A stretch of 8,306 bases of DNA from CAYVKY01 sp964452115 (GTDB taxonomy: Bacteria > Bacteroidota > Ignavibacteria > Tepidaquicellales > Tepidaquicellaceae), in the NCBI GenBank assembly GCA_964452115.1, contig CAYVKY010000103.1, forward strand, positions 1-8,306, in the 5' to 3' direction. Made by a program: the position numbers and the translations under genes. Shown here piece by piece: positions 1 through 7,002 of the stretch. The stretch's first letter is position 1. Each line of letters opens with the position of its first letter. Below the pieces are notes generated by a model, which searched no databases, was not told the DNA's origin, and saw nothing but the letters and a program-made list of their open reading frames with translations.

Positions 1-835
1 AACAAATTCCAAGATTCCTGTCTTTATCACAGGCGATATAATCATCATATCCATATCCTAAGTCAGGGTCAGTAACAATTGAAAAGAAAGTTTTATTCCA
101 TACATTCTGACCTTTATTTACAATTTCCCATTTCAAAAACTGAACATCAGTAACATGCATATTAGTATATGCCCAGCTTGTAAAATGTATTTCAGCCATC
201 ATCAGGGGATTTGTTACGCCGCCACCGAATCCCTCAGTTGATTTGTGCGATGAAACAAAACCATCCGTCAGACAAACAAAAATTGTTTGGGCTGCATCTT
301 TCACCCCGGGTATGTCAATTCCTTGGTCATACACTCCGTTATTATTTACATCATTATACGGAGCTCCATAAGGTACCATTTTATACCAATTAGCATAATC
401 AGGACTTGTTACCGAATCAATTAATTTTACCGAATAATATTTGAATGCGTCGGATGTCTGGGCTTGATTATTTACAATGTACCCCGGTGTTAATTCACCT
501 TTATATGAAACCATGCTCTGTGCAAGTTGTCCGTTTATATACCCTGCAATACTAAGTCCTGCAGTGAAACAGGCAGTATGATCAAAATACGCACCTTTTG
601 GCCAATAAAATCCTGCCTGATTGCTTAAGTTCATATTCTGGTTAAAAACACCGGTTGTCCAGAAATATGATAAAATGTTATTTTCCTGTAATAATACAAA
701 AGCCAGTGTGTCTATTTTTTTCGTTTCCCGAAAACTAATCGGTCCCATATTATTACTTTTTTTCGGCATCGCAAAAGAAAAATCACAAACTAAGAGTAAT
801 ACCGTAAGTACGACTAAAAATATATTTCTTCTCAT
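1..835 (-). CDS. T9SS-exported surface protein, N-terminal 278 residues (3' end outside window)
   Basis: I translated this open frame by hand from ATG 835 to the left edge and found 278 codons without a stop or frameshift. It begins with a signal peptide (MRRNIFLVVL, hydrophobic core, then a likely cleavage after FSFA) followed by MPKKSNNMGPISF. The body matches the complete gene at 1070-2767 almost residue for residue: by hand count about 35 substitutions and one two-residue insertion (AYFDH against GQN) over about 255 residues. Shared landmarks include the DxNxNGxxD loop (DVNNNGVYD) and the Asp-rich DPDLGYGYDDY block. The sorting domain expected at the C-terminus lies beyond the window, so T9SS export is inferred from the paralogue. 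The gene lies downstream of that paralogue on the same strand, separated by 234 bp. Its molecular function is unknown; it is probably cell-surface or secreted. It could also be a truncated copy, which cannot be judged here. Confidence 0.88.
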   Translation of the reverse strand, partial: MRRNIFLVVLTVLLLVCDFSFAMPKKSNNMGPISFRETKKIDTLAFVLLQENNILSYFWTTGVFNQNMNLSNQAGFYWPKGAYFDHTACFTAGLSIAGYINGQLAQSMVSYKGELTPGYIVNNQAQTSDAFKYYSVKLIDSVTSPDYANWYKMVPYGAPYNDVNNNGVYDQGIDIPGVKDAAQTIFVCLTDGFVSSHKSTEGFGGGVTNPLMMAEIHFTSWAYTNMHVTDVQFLKWEIVNKGQNVWNKTFFSIVTDPDLGYGYDDYIACDKDRNLGIC

Positions 836-850
836 TGCAAATTGATTTTA
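1..850 (-). repeat. direct repeat, copy A of a tandem gene duplication
   Basis: This stretch pairs with 1939-2782. Bases 1-55 are identical to 1939-1993, and 594-649 are identical to 2526-2581 (56 bases), with scattered differences between. The similarity includes a 13-base leader just upstream of the start codon, TAAAATCAATTTG on the minus strand, at 838-850 here and 2770-2782 in the other copy. It stops being recognisable further upstream. The signal-peptide segment (about 771-835) is the one diverged block. The left border is outside the window. Confidence 0.9.
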
Positions 851-1016
851 ATTAAATATGTTTTAAAAAAATTTTTTATTTCCAATTTTTGTTTCCATGA
901 ACTCTCTTATCTATATCAAGTTTTCAAAATAGATTGAGATTTTTAAAACTTAAATAAAATAATTTTTACACTTTATACCGCAGGTTTAAATTACATAGAA
1001 TTATTTATTATTACTA

Positions 1017-1056
1017 TTTAGAAATTATATGAATTTCTAAAATGCCCGTGGCAATT
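1017..1056 (-). terminator. possible transcription terminator after the complete T9SS cargo gene
   Basis: Two stem-loops lie just downstream of the stop codon at 1070. The first, at 1043-1053, is a short GC-rich stem (TGCC/GGCA, 3-base loop) that on the minus strand runs directly into TTTT. The second is a perfect 10-bp stem, TTTAGAAATT (1017-1026) with AATTTCTAAA (1032-1041) around a 5-base loop. The second is AT-rich and lacks a clean T run after it, so termination here is plausible but not firm. Confidence 0.4.
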
Positions 1057-1069
1057 TTATATACTTTCA

Positions 1070-2767
1070 TTACTTTAAGAATACCATTCTTCTTATATCC
1101 GTAAATGCATTAGAAGTCATCCTGCAGAAATACACACCGCTTGCAAGCCCGGATGCATCAAATTTTATTTCATAAGTTCCGCTTGTTTTATATTCATTCA
1201 ACAAGCTGCTTACAAGTTTCCCCGTAATATCATATATATCTATCGTAACAAAGTCAGATTTCGGAATATCAAACTTGATTACGGTCGAAGGATTAAACGG
1301 ATTGGGATAATTCTGATACAATTGATATTTAACGGGAACCAATTCTCCGATTTTTTGAATTCCGATAGGGTGTCTTTGATACCAGTTACATGCACTGTCT
1401 GATAAAATTTTCAATCTTGTTACTGAATTCTTATAACTTGTACCTTTTGCAATCATTTGGGCGGCAATCAGGATTTGCTTTTCGTTTGGTGCAACATTAA
1501 AATTAAAACTTCCGGTAGACATAACAAATCGGCGGTCACCCGGGGAATTTACTGTAACTTGTGTTCCATTGACAGTATCCCTGCCGCAATTTTGAATACA
1601 ACCTTTATTTTCTGTCCACCCGGTATCTGTTGCCGGGTCACCGGAATATACAAACTTCGTTTTTCGTGTGCCGGTTCCGGAAACTATAGTCGGATTTAAA
1701 AACGGAGTCGAATCTTTTTTCACGCCCGTCATCATAAGATATGCCGCATACGGTTCTAAGTATGGGTCAGACTCACAAGGCGGAGGGCTATTGGAATAGT
1801 CAGTAAAAAGTGTAAAAGAAGTTAATTTCAGAGAATCAGGGGAGGGAAGCTGATATTTATTAACCGCTCCTCTTATCAGTCTTATACCGAAAGCAGGAGG
1901 GTGTGCTCCATAATATATATCGTTATCTGTTCCGTTATAACAAATTCCAAGATTCCTGTCTTTATCACAGGCGATATAATCATCATATCCATACCCTAAG
2001 TCAGGGTCCGCAACAATTGAAAAGAAAGTTTTATTCCATACATTCTGACTTTTATTGACAATTTCCCATTTTAAAAACTGAACTTCACTAACGGGGTAAA
2101 AAAAAGTTACCCAGCTTGTAAAATGAATTTCAGCCATCATCAGCGGATTAGTTACACCGCCGCCAAACCCTTCAGTTGATATGTGCGATGAAACAAAACC
2201 ATCCGTCAAACATACAAAAATAGTTTGATATGCATCCTTCACACCGGGAATATCTATCCCTTGGTCATACACCCCGTTATGATTCACATCATTATACGGA
2301 GCTCCATATGGCACCATTTTATACCAATTGACATAATCAGGACTTGTTACCGGATCCTGAATTCTTACTGAATAATACTTAAATGCATCGGATGTCTGGG
2401 CTTGATTATTCACAATATAACCCGGCAAAAATTCACCTTTGTATGAAGCCATACATTGAGCAAGCTGTCCGTCTATAAAACCTGCCAAGCATAGTCCTGT
2501 AGTAAAGCACGCTGTATTTTGACCGCCTTTTGGCCAATAAAATCCTGCCTGATTGCTTAAGTTCATATTCTGGTTAAAAACTCCTGTAGTCCAGAAATAT
2601 GATAAAACATTATTTTCCTGTAATAATACATAAGCCGGCGGGTCTATTTTTTTTGTTTCCTGAAAACTAATCGGTCCCATATTATTACTTTTTTTCGGCA
2701 TTGCAAAAGTAATAACAACCCCAAGAACTAAAAATTGGATTAAAGCAAAAAATATAACTTTTTTCAT
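1070..2767 (-). CDS. secreted surface protein with C-terminal type IX secretion sorting domain
   Basis: This 565-residue protein is complete. Residues 1-22 are a signal peptide (MKK, hydrophobic core, likely cleavage after TFA). Residues 23-480 form an uncharacterised body typical of large Ignavibacteria cargo proteins. It includes a calcium-loop-like DxNxNGxxD (D160-D168), an Asp-rich DPDLGYGYDDY block (254-264) followed by CDKDRNLGICYNGTDND, and about ten cysteines, among them CIQNC at 390-394. Residues 481-565 are the T9SS type A sorting domain: YQNYPNPFNPST, YDITGKLV, GVYF, and terminal RRMVFLK. In the known pathway, Sec exports the protein to the periplasm and the T9SS translocon moves it across the outer membrane and usually removes this domain. 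The Asp-rich loops suggest Ca2+-stabilised structure (inference). No enzymatic motif was recognised. The start is ATG 2767 without a Shine-Dalgarno sequence; a TAAAATCAATTTG leader lies just upstream and is shared with the paralogue. It lies 241 bp downstream of the acylase gene and is probably transcribed separately. Confidence 0.93.
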   Translation of the reverse strand: MKKVIFFALIQFLVLGVVITFAMPKKSNNMGPISFQETKKIDPPAYVLLQENNVLSYFWTTGVFNQNMNLSNQAGFYWPKGGQNTACFTTGLCLAGFIDGQLAQCMASYKGEFLPGYIVNNQAQTSDAFKYYSVRIQDPVTSPDYVNWYKMVPYGAPYNDVNHNGVYDQGIDIPGVKDAYQTIFVCLTDGFVSSHISTEGFGGGVTNPLMMAEIHFTSWVTFFYPVSEVQFLKWEIVNKSQNVWNKTFFSIVADPDLGYGYDDYIACDKDRNLGICYNGTDNDIYYGAHPPAFGIRLIRGAVNKYQLPSPDSLKLTSFTLFTDYSNSPPPCESDPYLEPYAAYLMMTGVKKDSTPFLNPTIVSGTGTRKTKFVYSGDPATDTGWTENKGCIQNCGRDTVNGTQVTVNSPGDRRFVMSTGSFNFNVAPNEKQILIAAQMIAKGTSYKNSVTRLKILSDSACNWYQRHPIGIQKIGELVPVKYQLYQNYPNPFNPSTVIKFDIPKSDFVTIDIYDITGKLVSSLLNEYKTSGTYEIKFDASGLASGVYFCRMTSNAFTDIRRMVFLK

Positions 2768-2782
2768 AACAAATTGATTTTA
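1939..2782 (-). repeat. direct repeat, copy B of a tandem gene duplication
   Basis: This is the partner of 1-850. It covers the first 276 codons of the complete cargo gene plus its 13-base leader at 2770-2782. The offset from copy A is 1938 bases at the left end and 1932 at the right, explained by a single 6-base indel near 577-593 of copy A. The rest of this gene (1070-1938) has no partner inside the window because copy A runs off the edge. Confidence 0.9.
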
Positions 2783-3008
2783 GATTATAATATTATTAAT
2801 AATTTTTGTTATTCAATTTCATATTTTTAGCTTTTGCTTATAGTATCTAATTATCAAAATCGTTTGGCAATTTATTATTTCCCATAGATTCTTTAATTAC
2901 CCATTAGAATAAAATAATTGGAATAGTTTTGGTATACAATGCTATTTTAATACATTGCGGTGTGATATTTTAAATGCCGGCACCGAACCAAAGACACGTG
3001 GAATATGA

Positions 3009-5573
3009 TTATTTCGGCAGCACAAGAAGTATGTTCCTGCATTCGGATTTTAAATCATTGATAGAGGTGGATACTTTTTTGTATTCGCCGTTAAGCCACA
3101 GGCGCGCCTGGTCACGGTACGCGGGGAAAAGCGGCTGACCTGACTCTCCCGGAGGAAGAATAGACTGATATGTTCTTGTATCTGACATATCAATCACAAA
3201 TCTGAACGACGGACCGAGAAATGCATCAAAATTTCCGTTTTCATAAACCGACGAGAACCTGTATTCAAGATTATTAATTGTTGTGCCGTTTCCGCCGATG
3301 TCATACGGACCCACATCAAGCAGCGTTGAAAGATTTGGCAGCACCGCAAGCGGATTATGAAGTTTTACACGGTGAATCGAACCCCAATGCCATTTTGTAA
3401 TATCGTTTGTGCCGAACTTCTGCTGCAATTCCTGAATCGCCTCACGGTAGCACCGTTTTATTAAATCATAATATACCGCCGGCTTTTCCCTGAAAAGTTT
3501 TGATGTGTTTTTTACGGGAGTGGCGGCAAGCGTGATATAGTTTTCAAAAAGGTTGTCGCCCATCTGACTGCGGTACAAGTGTTCGTACAGTTTCGCTTCG
3601 AATTCAGAAAAGATTGATGCCTGATATGAGAAAAGCGAAAATTCATAATTCCAGTTTTTAAGTGCCGAATATGAAGCGAATTCCGTTTCATTAAGTCCCT
3701 GCGGTTTGAATTGTTTCAGATTCACGGCGGCAGTATCCGCTTTAAGAAATGCCGCAAGCGTGTCTCCGTATGCCTTGAAAAGCACCGCACAGAACTCCTT
3801 TGCCTGAAGACTGATTACATCATTCTGCATCAGTTTAAATTCAGCGGCATTAAAATTATTTCTCGACTTCAGCAGCTCTTCGATTCTCATTGCCCTGTAA
3901 GGCGGCTCATATAAATTTGATATGAAATATTTATAACCGGACTGAGGTCTGTTGTTTGCAGAAACAATATATCTGGTTTCGGGATTCAGAATATGCGGCA
4001 GTTCATCAAACGGCACAAACCCTTTCCACTCCATTTCGCCTGTTGACGGCAGAAGCGAATAATGCTCGAGATTTCCTGATTCGCTTTTATAATTCCGTAT
4101 GGGGACTCTGCCTGCTGCCTGATATCCGATGTTTCCCGCCGTGTCCGCATAAAGAAAATTCAAAGCAGGAACCGCAAAATTTTTCAGTGACGAGCGGAAA
4201 TCATTCCAGCCTCCGGAAAAGTCAAGCGCGGCGATTGAACCGATTTCATCGGAATTTTCATTGCCCACCCATTTATATGTCAGGAGAAATTTATTTCCGA
4301 TATTGAATCCTGTTTTCGAAAGAAATGAATATTTCGGAAGGTCGGAAATTACCGGACCATATTTCGTTTGATATATTACAAACGGAATTTCATCTTTTTC
4401 ATCTTTGATTTTTATGTACTCAACTGTGCTGTCAAGTTGATATTTATTATCAAGGATATAATAACCGGAAGAGCTCAGCGAATCGCGCCTGAAAATATAA
4501 AAATCGGTTTCATCGCTCATCAGGTTTGTAATTCCCCAGCTGCAAACATTATTGCTGCCGCTCAAAATTCCTGGAACACCCGGAATGCCGAAGCCAAAAA
4601 CTTTTTTATTGTTCGAACGGTTAATCAGCTCCATTTCAATCCACGTAGAAGGCGCAAGCAGCGGCAGGTGCGGGTCATTCGCCAGAAGAGGTTTGCCGCT
4701 TTCGGACTTTGAGCCCGCTGCCACCCAGCAATTGCTGCCGACGTGCGAGCCTTTTAAATTAAATTTGTCTTTGAAATTTTTTGAGGTGCTGATAAAATTC
4801 TCCGCAAGCGCCGTACTGATATCCGCATACAGTTTTTCCGACGGCAAAAGAGAAGTGACTTTTTTTGCAGTATCCGTTTTTTCGGTCTGGGATGTTTTTC
4901 CGGATGCAATTATGTCGGGATATGATGCCGGGTAATCAGGAAAAAAATCTTTTGCTTTCTCTGCTCCGAACTTGCTTACAATCTGACCATACATATAATC
5001 CGTGTACCAGCTCATATTCAGCTCCCAGGCTTTTTCCCTCAGCACTTTTATGCAGTCATCGCCCGACCACAGCTCGGGTTTATAGTTCAGCATATCAAAT
5101 TCCATCGGAAGATTTTTCATATTGGCAGAAATGAACGCATTAACGCCGCTTGTATATGAATCAATAATTTCCTTTGTTGACTGCGGCAATGCATTATAAA
5201 TATTTTCAGCTCTTGAACTCAGTCCGATTGTTCTGAAAAGTTTATCATAGTCAAGCATTTCCTTGCCCATAATTTCGGAAAGTTTCCCCTCGGCAATCCT
5301 GCGGGAAAAATCCATCTGCCAAAGTCTCGTCTGCGCGTGCGTGTATCCCATCAGAAAATATAAATCCTGCTGTGACGCAGCGGAAATATGCGGAACGGAA
5401 AATTCATCCCTGTATATATAAGCGCTGTCGCTGACGCCTGCAAGCCTGATGGTGCCTGACTCCTTGTAGTTGCTGTTCTTGGCGAGATTCCTGAAAAGTA
5501 TAAAACTCGTAATAAGAGTAACCAGTATAACTAATACTATCCCGCTGAAATTTTTCCAAAATTTACTTCTCAT
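3009..5573 (-). CDS. penicillin acylase family amidase (Ntn hydrolase), membrane-anchored
   Basis: This is an N-terminal-nucleophile hydrolase of the penicillin acylase (S45) family, which cleaves amide bonds of acylated substrates such as beta-lactams, N-acyl-homoserine lactones or acyl-peptides. Residue numbers count from an in-frame TTG at 5609; ATG 5573 is Met13 and is the preferred start, giving 854 residues. A basic N-terminus and one membrane helix (about 22-40) are followed by YRDEFSVPHI, the alpha-chain signature GYTHAQTRLWQMDFSRR (88-104), and a low-complexity linker (about 232-288). Then comes GSNCW: autocleavage is predicted before Ser292, the beta-chain nucleophile. His314 falls exactly at beta position 23, which is His in cephalosporin and AHL acylases and Gln in E. 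coli penicillin G acylase. SWGITN (357-362), the Asn552/Asn553 pair in NNRPQ, and Arg572 match the rest of the active site. The anchor suggests a periplasm-facing enzyme. The substrate cannot be read from sequence. The gene is divergent from the hydrolase-rsmA unit and has no biosynthetic neighbours. Confidence 0.93.
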   Translation of the reverse strand: MRSKFWKNFSGIVLVILVTLITSFILFRNLAKNSNYKESGTIRLAGVSDSAYIYRDEFSVPHISAASQQDLYFLMGYTHAQTRLWQMDFSRRIAEGKLSEIMGKEMLDYDKLFRTIGLSSRAENIYNALPQSTKEIIDSYTSGVNAFISANMKNLPMEFDMLNYKPELWSGDDCIKVLREKAWELNMSWYTDYMYGQIVSKFGAEKAKDFFPDYPASYPDIIASGKTSQTEKTDTAKKVTSLLPSEKLYADISTALAENFISTSKNFKDKFNLKGSHVGSNCWVAAGSKSESGKPLLANDPHLPLLAPSTWIEMELINRSNNKKVFGFGIPGVPGILSGSNNVCSWGITNLMSDETDFYIFRRDSLSSSGYYILDNKYQLDSTVEYIKIKDEKDEIPFVIYQTKYGPVISDLPKYSFLSKTGFNIGNKFLLTYKWVGNENSDEIGSIAALDFSGGWNDFRSSLKNFAVPALNFLYADTAGNIGYQAAGRVPIRNYKSESGNLEHYSLLPSTGEMEWKGFVPFDELPHILNPETRYIVSANNRPQSGYKYFISNLYEPPYRAMRIEELLKSRNNFNAAEFKLMQNDVISLQAKEFCAVLFKAYGDTLAAFLKADTAAVNLKQFKPQGLNETEFASYSALKNWNYEFSLFSYQASIFSEFEAKLYEHLYRSQMGDNLFENYITLAATPVKNTSKLFREKPAVYYDLIKRCYREAIQELQQKFGTNDITKWHWGSIHRVKLHNPLAVLPNLSTLLDVGPYDIGGNGTTINNLEYRFSSVYENGNFDAFLGPSFRFVIDMSDTRTYQSILPPGESGQPLFPAYRDQARLWLNGEYKKVSTSINDLKSECRNILLVLPK

Positions 5574-5606
5574 AGATAAATGAAATCCTGTTTGACTTTC
5601 AAAATA

Positions 5607-5635
5607 CAAAATTAAGTTTTAGATTAATAAGCAAA
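5607..5635 (-). promoter_or_regulatory. possible Bacteroidota-type promoter for the acylase gene
   Basis: On the minus strand TAATTTTG (5614-5607) matches the Bacteroidota -7 element TAnnTTTG. A TTTG at 5635-5632 precedes it with 17 bases between, slightly short of the usual spacing; another TTTG at 5641-5638 gives 23. Transcription would start near 5600, about 27 bases before ATG 5573. That would exclude the TTG at 5609 as start codon. The region is AT-rich, so a chance match is possible, and use of this consensus in Ignavibacteria is an assumption. Confidence 0.3.
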
Positions 5636-5648
5636 AACAAATTCAAAA

Positions 5649-6224
5649 ATGATAATTTACATTCACGGATTTAAAAGTTCCGGAAAGGCGCACAAAGCGA
5701 AACTGACACGTGATTATTTCACGGATAAAAGAGTTGATTCGCCGACGCTGCCTATTTCACCGAAAAAAACTTTCAGCATACTGAAAGACCTCGTAAGAGA
5801 AGCAGGTCAGAAAGTGTACCTGATTGGCTCGAGCCTCGGCGGATTCTACGCACTGATGCTTGCAGCAAGATACGGACTGAAAGTTGTGCTCATCAATCCC
5901 GCTGTGGATGCGCAGGAACAGCTGAAAGCCGCAATAGGAAAGCACACACGATTCGACTCCGATGAAGAATTTGAATGGACGGAAAAAGAAATCCGGGAGC
6001 TGAAAGAAATTTACGATGAAAATTTCAGCAAGATAAACCCGTCCAATATACTTTTGTGCGTATCCACCGATGATGATGTTGTTGACCACAAAAAAACTCT
6101 GCAGCAGCTGGCAAAGGTAGAAAACAAAATTGTACTGGATAACAACGGACATCAATTCGAAAAATACACTGAAATTCTGCCTGACATCCGGAAATTTTTC
6201 TATGGTGATGAGTCTGACAAATAA
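5649..6224 (+). CDS. YqiA/UPF0227-like alpha/beta hydrolase (putative esterase)
   Basis: This compact 191-residue serine hydrolase resembles the E. coli YqiA/YcfP group, which are about the same size. The N-terminal strand and oxyanion loop IYIHGFKSSG (3-12) are characteristic. GSSLGG (60-65) is the nucleophile elbow with Ser62. DDDVVDH (141-147) supplies the acid, probably Asp142 by alignment with GDEVLDY of YqiA. NGHQF gives the catalytic His168. No signal peptide is present, so the enzyme is cytoplasmic. YqiA of E. coli is a short-chain esterase; the physiological substrate is not known. The start is ATG 5649, 75 bp from the divergent acylase start, preceded by an A-rich leader without a Shine-Dalgarno sequence. 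The 3' end overlaps the start of rsmA by about 23 bases, so the two are probably co-transcribed and translationally coupled. Confidence 0.88.
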   Translation: MIIYIHGFKSSGKAHKAKLTRDYFTDKRVDSPTLPISPKKTFSILKDLVREAGQKVYLIGSSLGGFYALMLAARYGLKVVLINPAVDAQEQLKAAIGKHTRFDSDEEFEWTEKEIRELKEIYDENFSKINPSNILLCVSTDDDVVDHKKTLQQLAKVENKIVLDNNGHQFEKYTEILPDIRKFFYGDESDK

Positions 6225-7002
6225 AGAGAAGTACAAAAAATTCAAGCCGTTGAAATTCCTCGGACAGAACTTTCTTGTTGACGACAATATTGCCGCAAAA
6301 ATTGCTGGAAGCCTCGATATTTCGCCGGATGACTATGTCGTAGAAATCGGCGCGGGATACGGCGCACTTACAAAGCACATACTGAAACTGACAAAAAATT
6401 ATACCGCTGTGGAAATTGACAGAAAGTGCGTCGAAACGCTGCATGAAAAATTCGGCGATATAAATATTATCGAAAAGGATTTTCTGCTCACAAATCCGGA
6501 AGAATTTCCCGGAAGAATCAAAATCATAGGGAATATACCGTACAACATTACATCAAAAATATTATTTAAAATTTTTTCATTTGGCGGCAGTGTGAGCGGG
6601 GTGGTGATTATGGTTCAGAAGGAATATGCCGCGCGTATGACTTCGCAGCCGCGTACGAAGGATTACGGAATAATTTCCGTACAGACGCAGTTTTTTTCAA
6701 AGCCGAAATATCTGTTCAGCGTGCCGCCGACTGCATTCTTTCCGAAACCTGACGTTACAAGCGCAATAGTAAGGATGGATTTCCCGGGAAAACTTACTTC
6801 AGGAATAAAAAATATTCCTCTTTTTCAGGAATTTGTACGGGAAAGTTTTTCGCAAAGAAGAAAGACACTGAAAAATTCCCTTAACGGATTTTTTCAGAAA
6901 TATAAAATTGACCCCGCAATTGCAAAATTTGATTTTTCGGTCAGGGCTGAAACCCTTACTCCCGCTGAATTTACAGCGCTTTTTACTTCTTTAAAATTGT
7001 AG
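6202..7002 (+). CDS. rsmA: 16S rRNA (adenine1518-N6/adenine1519-N6)-dimethyltransferase
   Basis: RsmA (KsgA) dimethylates two adjacent adenines in the terminal helix 45 loop of 16S rRNA using S-adenosylmethionine, a late step in 30S maturation. Numbered from ATG 6202 the protein has 266 residues, against 273 in E. coli. KFLGQNFL (18-25) is the family N-terminal signature. EIGAGYG (48-54) is SAM motif I. AVEID (69-73) holds the acidic ribose-binding residue. EKDF (91-94) is the adenine-contact loop. NIPY (111-114) is the catalytic motif IV, NLPY in E. coli. VPPTAFFPKPDVTSAIVRM (174-192) and ESFSQRRKTLKNSL are the conserved C-terminal blocks. ATG 6202 was chosen; ATG 6208, two codons in, is equally possible. 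A longer frame from TTG 6130 adds 24 residues that are unlike the family. The start lies inside the end of the upstream hydrolase gene. The 3' end overlaps the convergent SLBB gene by 20 bases. Confidence 0.96.
   Translation: MVMSLTNKEKYKKFKPLKFLGQNFLVDDNIAAKIAGSLDISPDDYVVEIGAGYGALTKHILKLTKNYTAVEIDRKCVETLHEKFGDINIIEKDFLLTNPEEFPGRIKIIGNIPYNITSKILFKIFSFGGSVSGVVIMVQKEYAARMTSQPRTKDYGIISVQTQFFSKPKYLFSVPPTAFFPKPDVTSAIVRMDFPGKLTSGIKNIPLFQEFVRESFSQRRKTLKNSLNGFFQKYKIDPAIAKFDFSVRAETLTPAEFTALFTSLKL

Noticed and set aside
211..845. Two short plus-strand open frames over the left cargo gene
   Set aside because: The minus strand is open across the whole stretch and matches the paralogue residue by residue, so these are shadows.
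2792..2803. ATTATTAATAAT palindrome upstream of the complete cargo gene, considered as an operator
   Set aside because: A pure A/T palindrome in very AT-rich DNA is likely by chance, and it is not found upstream of the paralogue.
3711..5134. Several plus-strand open frames of 67-127 codons opposite the acylase gene
   Set aside because: They lie entirely antisense to a long gene with intact catalytic motifs, show no recognisable domains and overlap each other; they are shadows of the acylase reading frame.
5574..5609. 12-residue N-terminal extension of the acylase from TTG 5609
   Set aside because: It uses a rare start codon, overlaps a promoter-like element, and adds residues ahead of an otherwise normal membrane anchor.
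6130..6201. 24-residue N-terminal extension of RsmA from TTG 6130
   Set aside because: It lies within the hydrolase gene, is unlike the RsmA N-terminus, and the protein from ATG 6202 already has the usual family length.
5757..6444. Two minus-strand open frames opposite the hydrolase and rsmA
   Set aside because: Cys/Phe-rich translations with no domain, overlapping two well-supported genes on the other strand.
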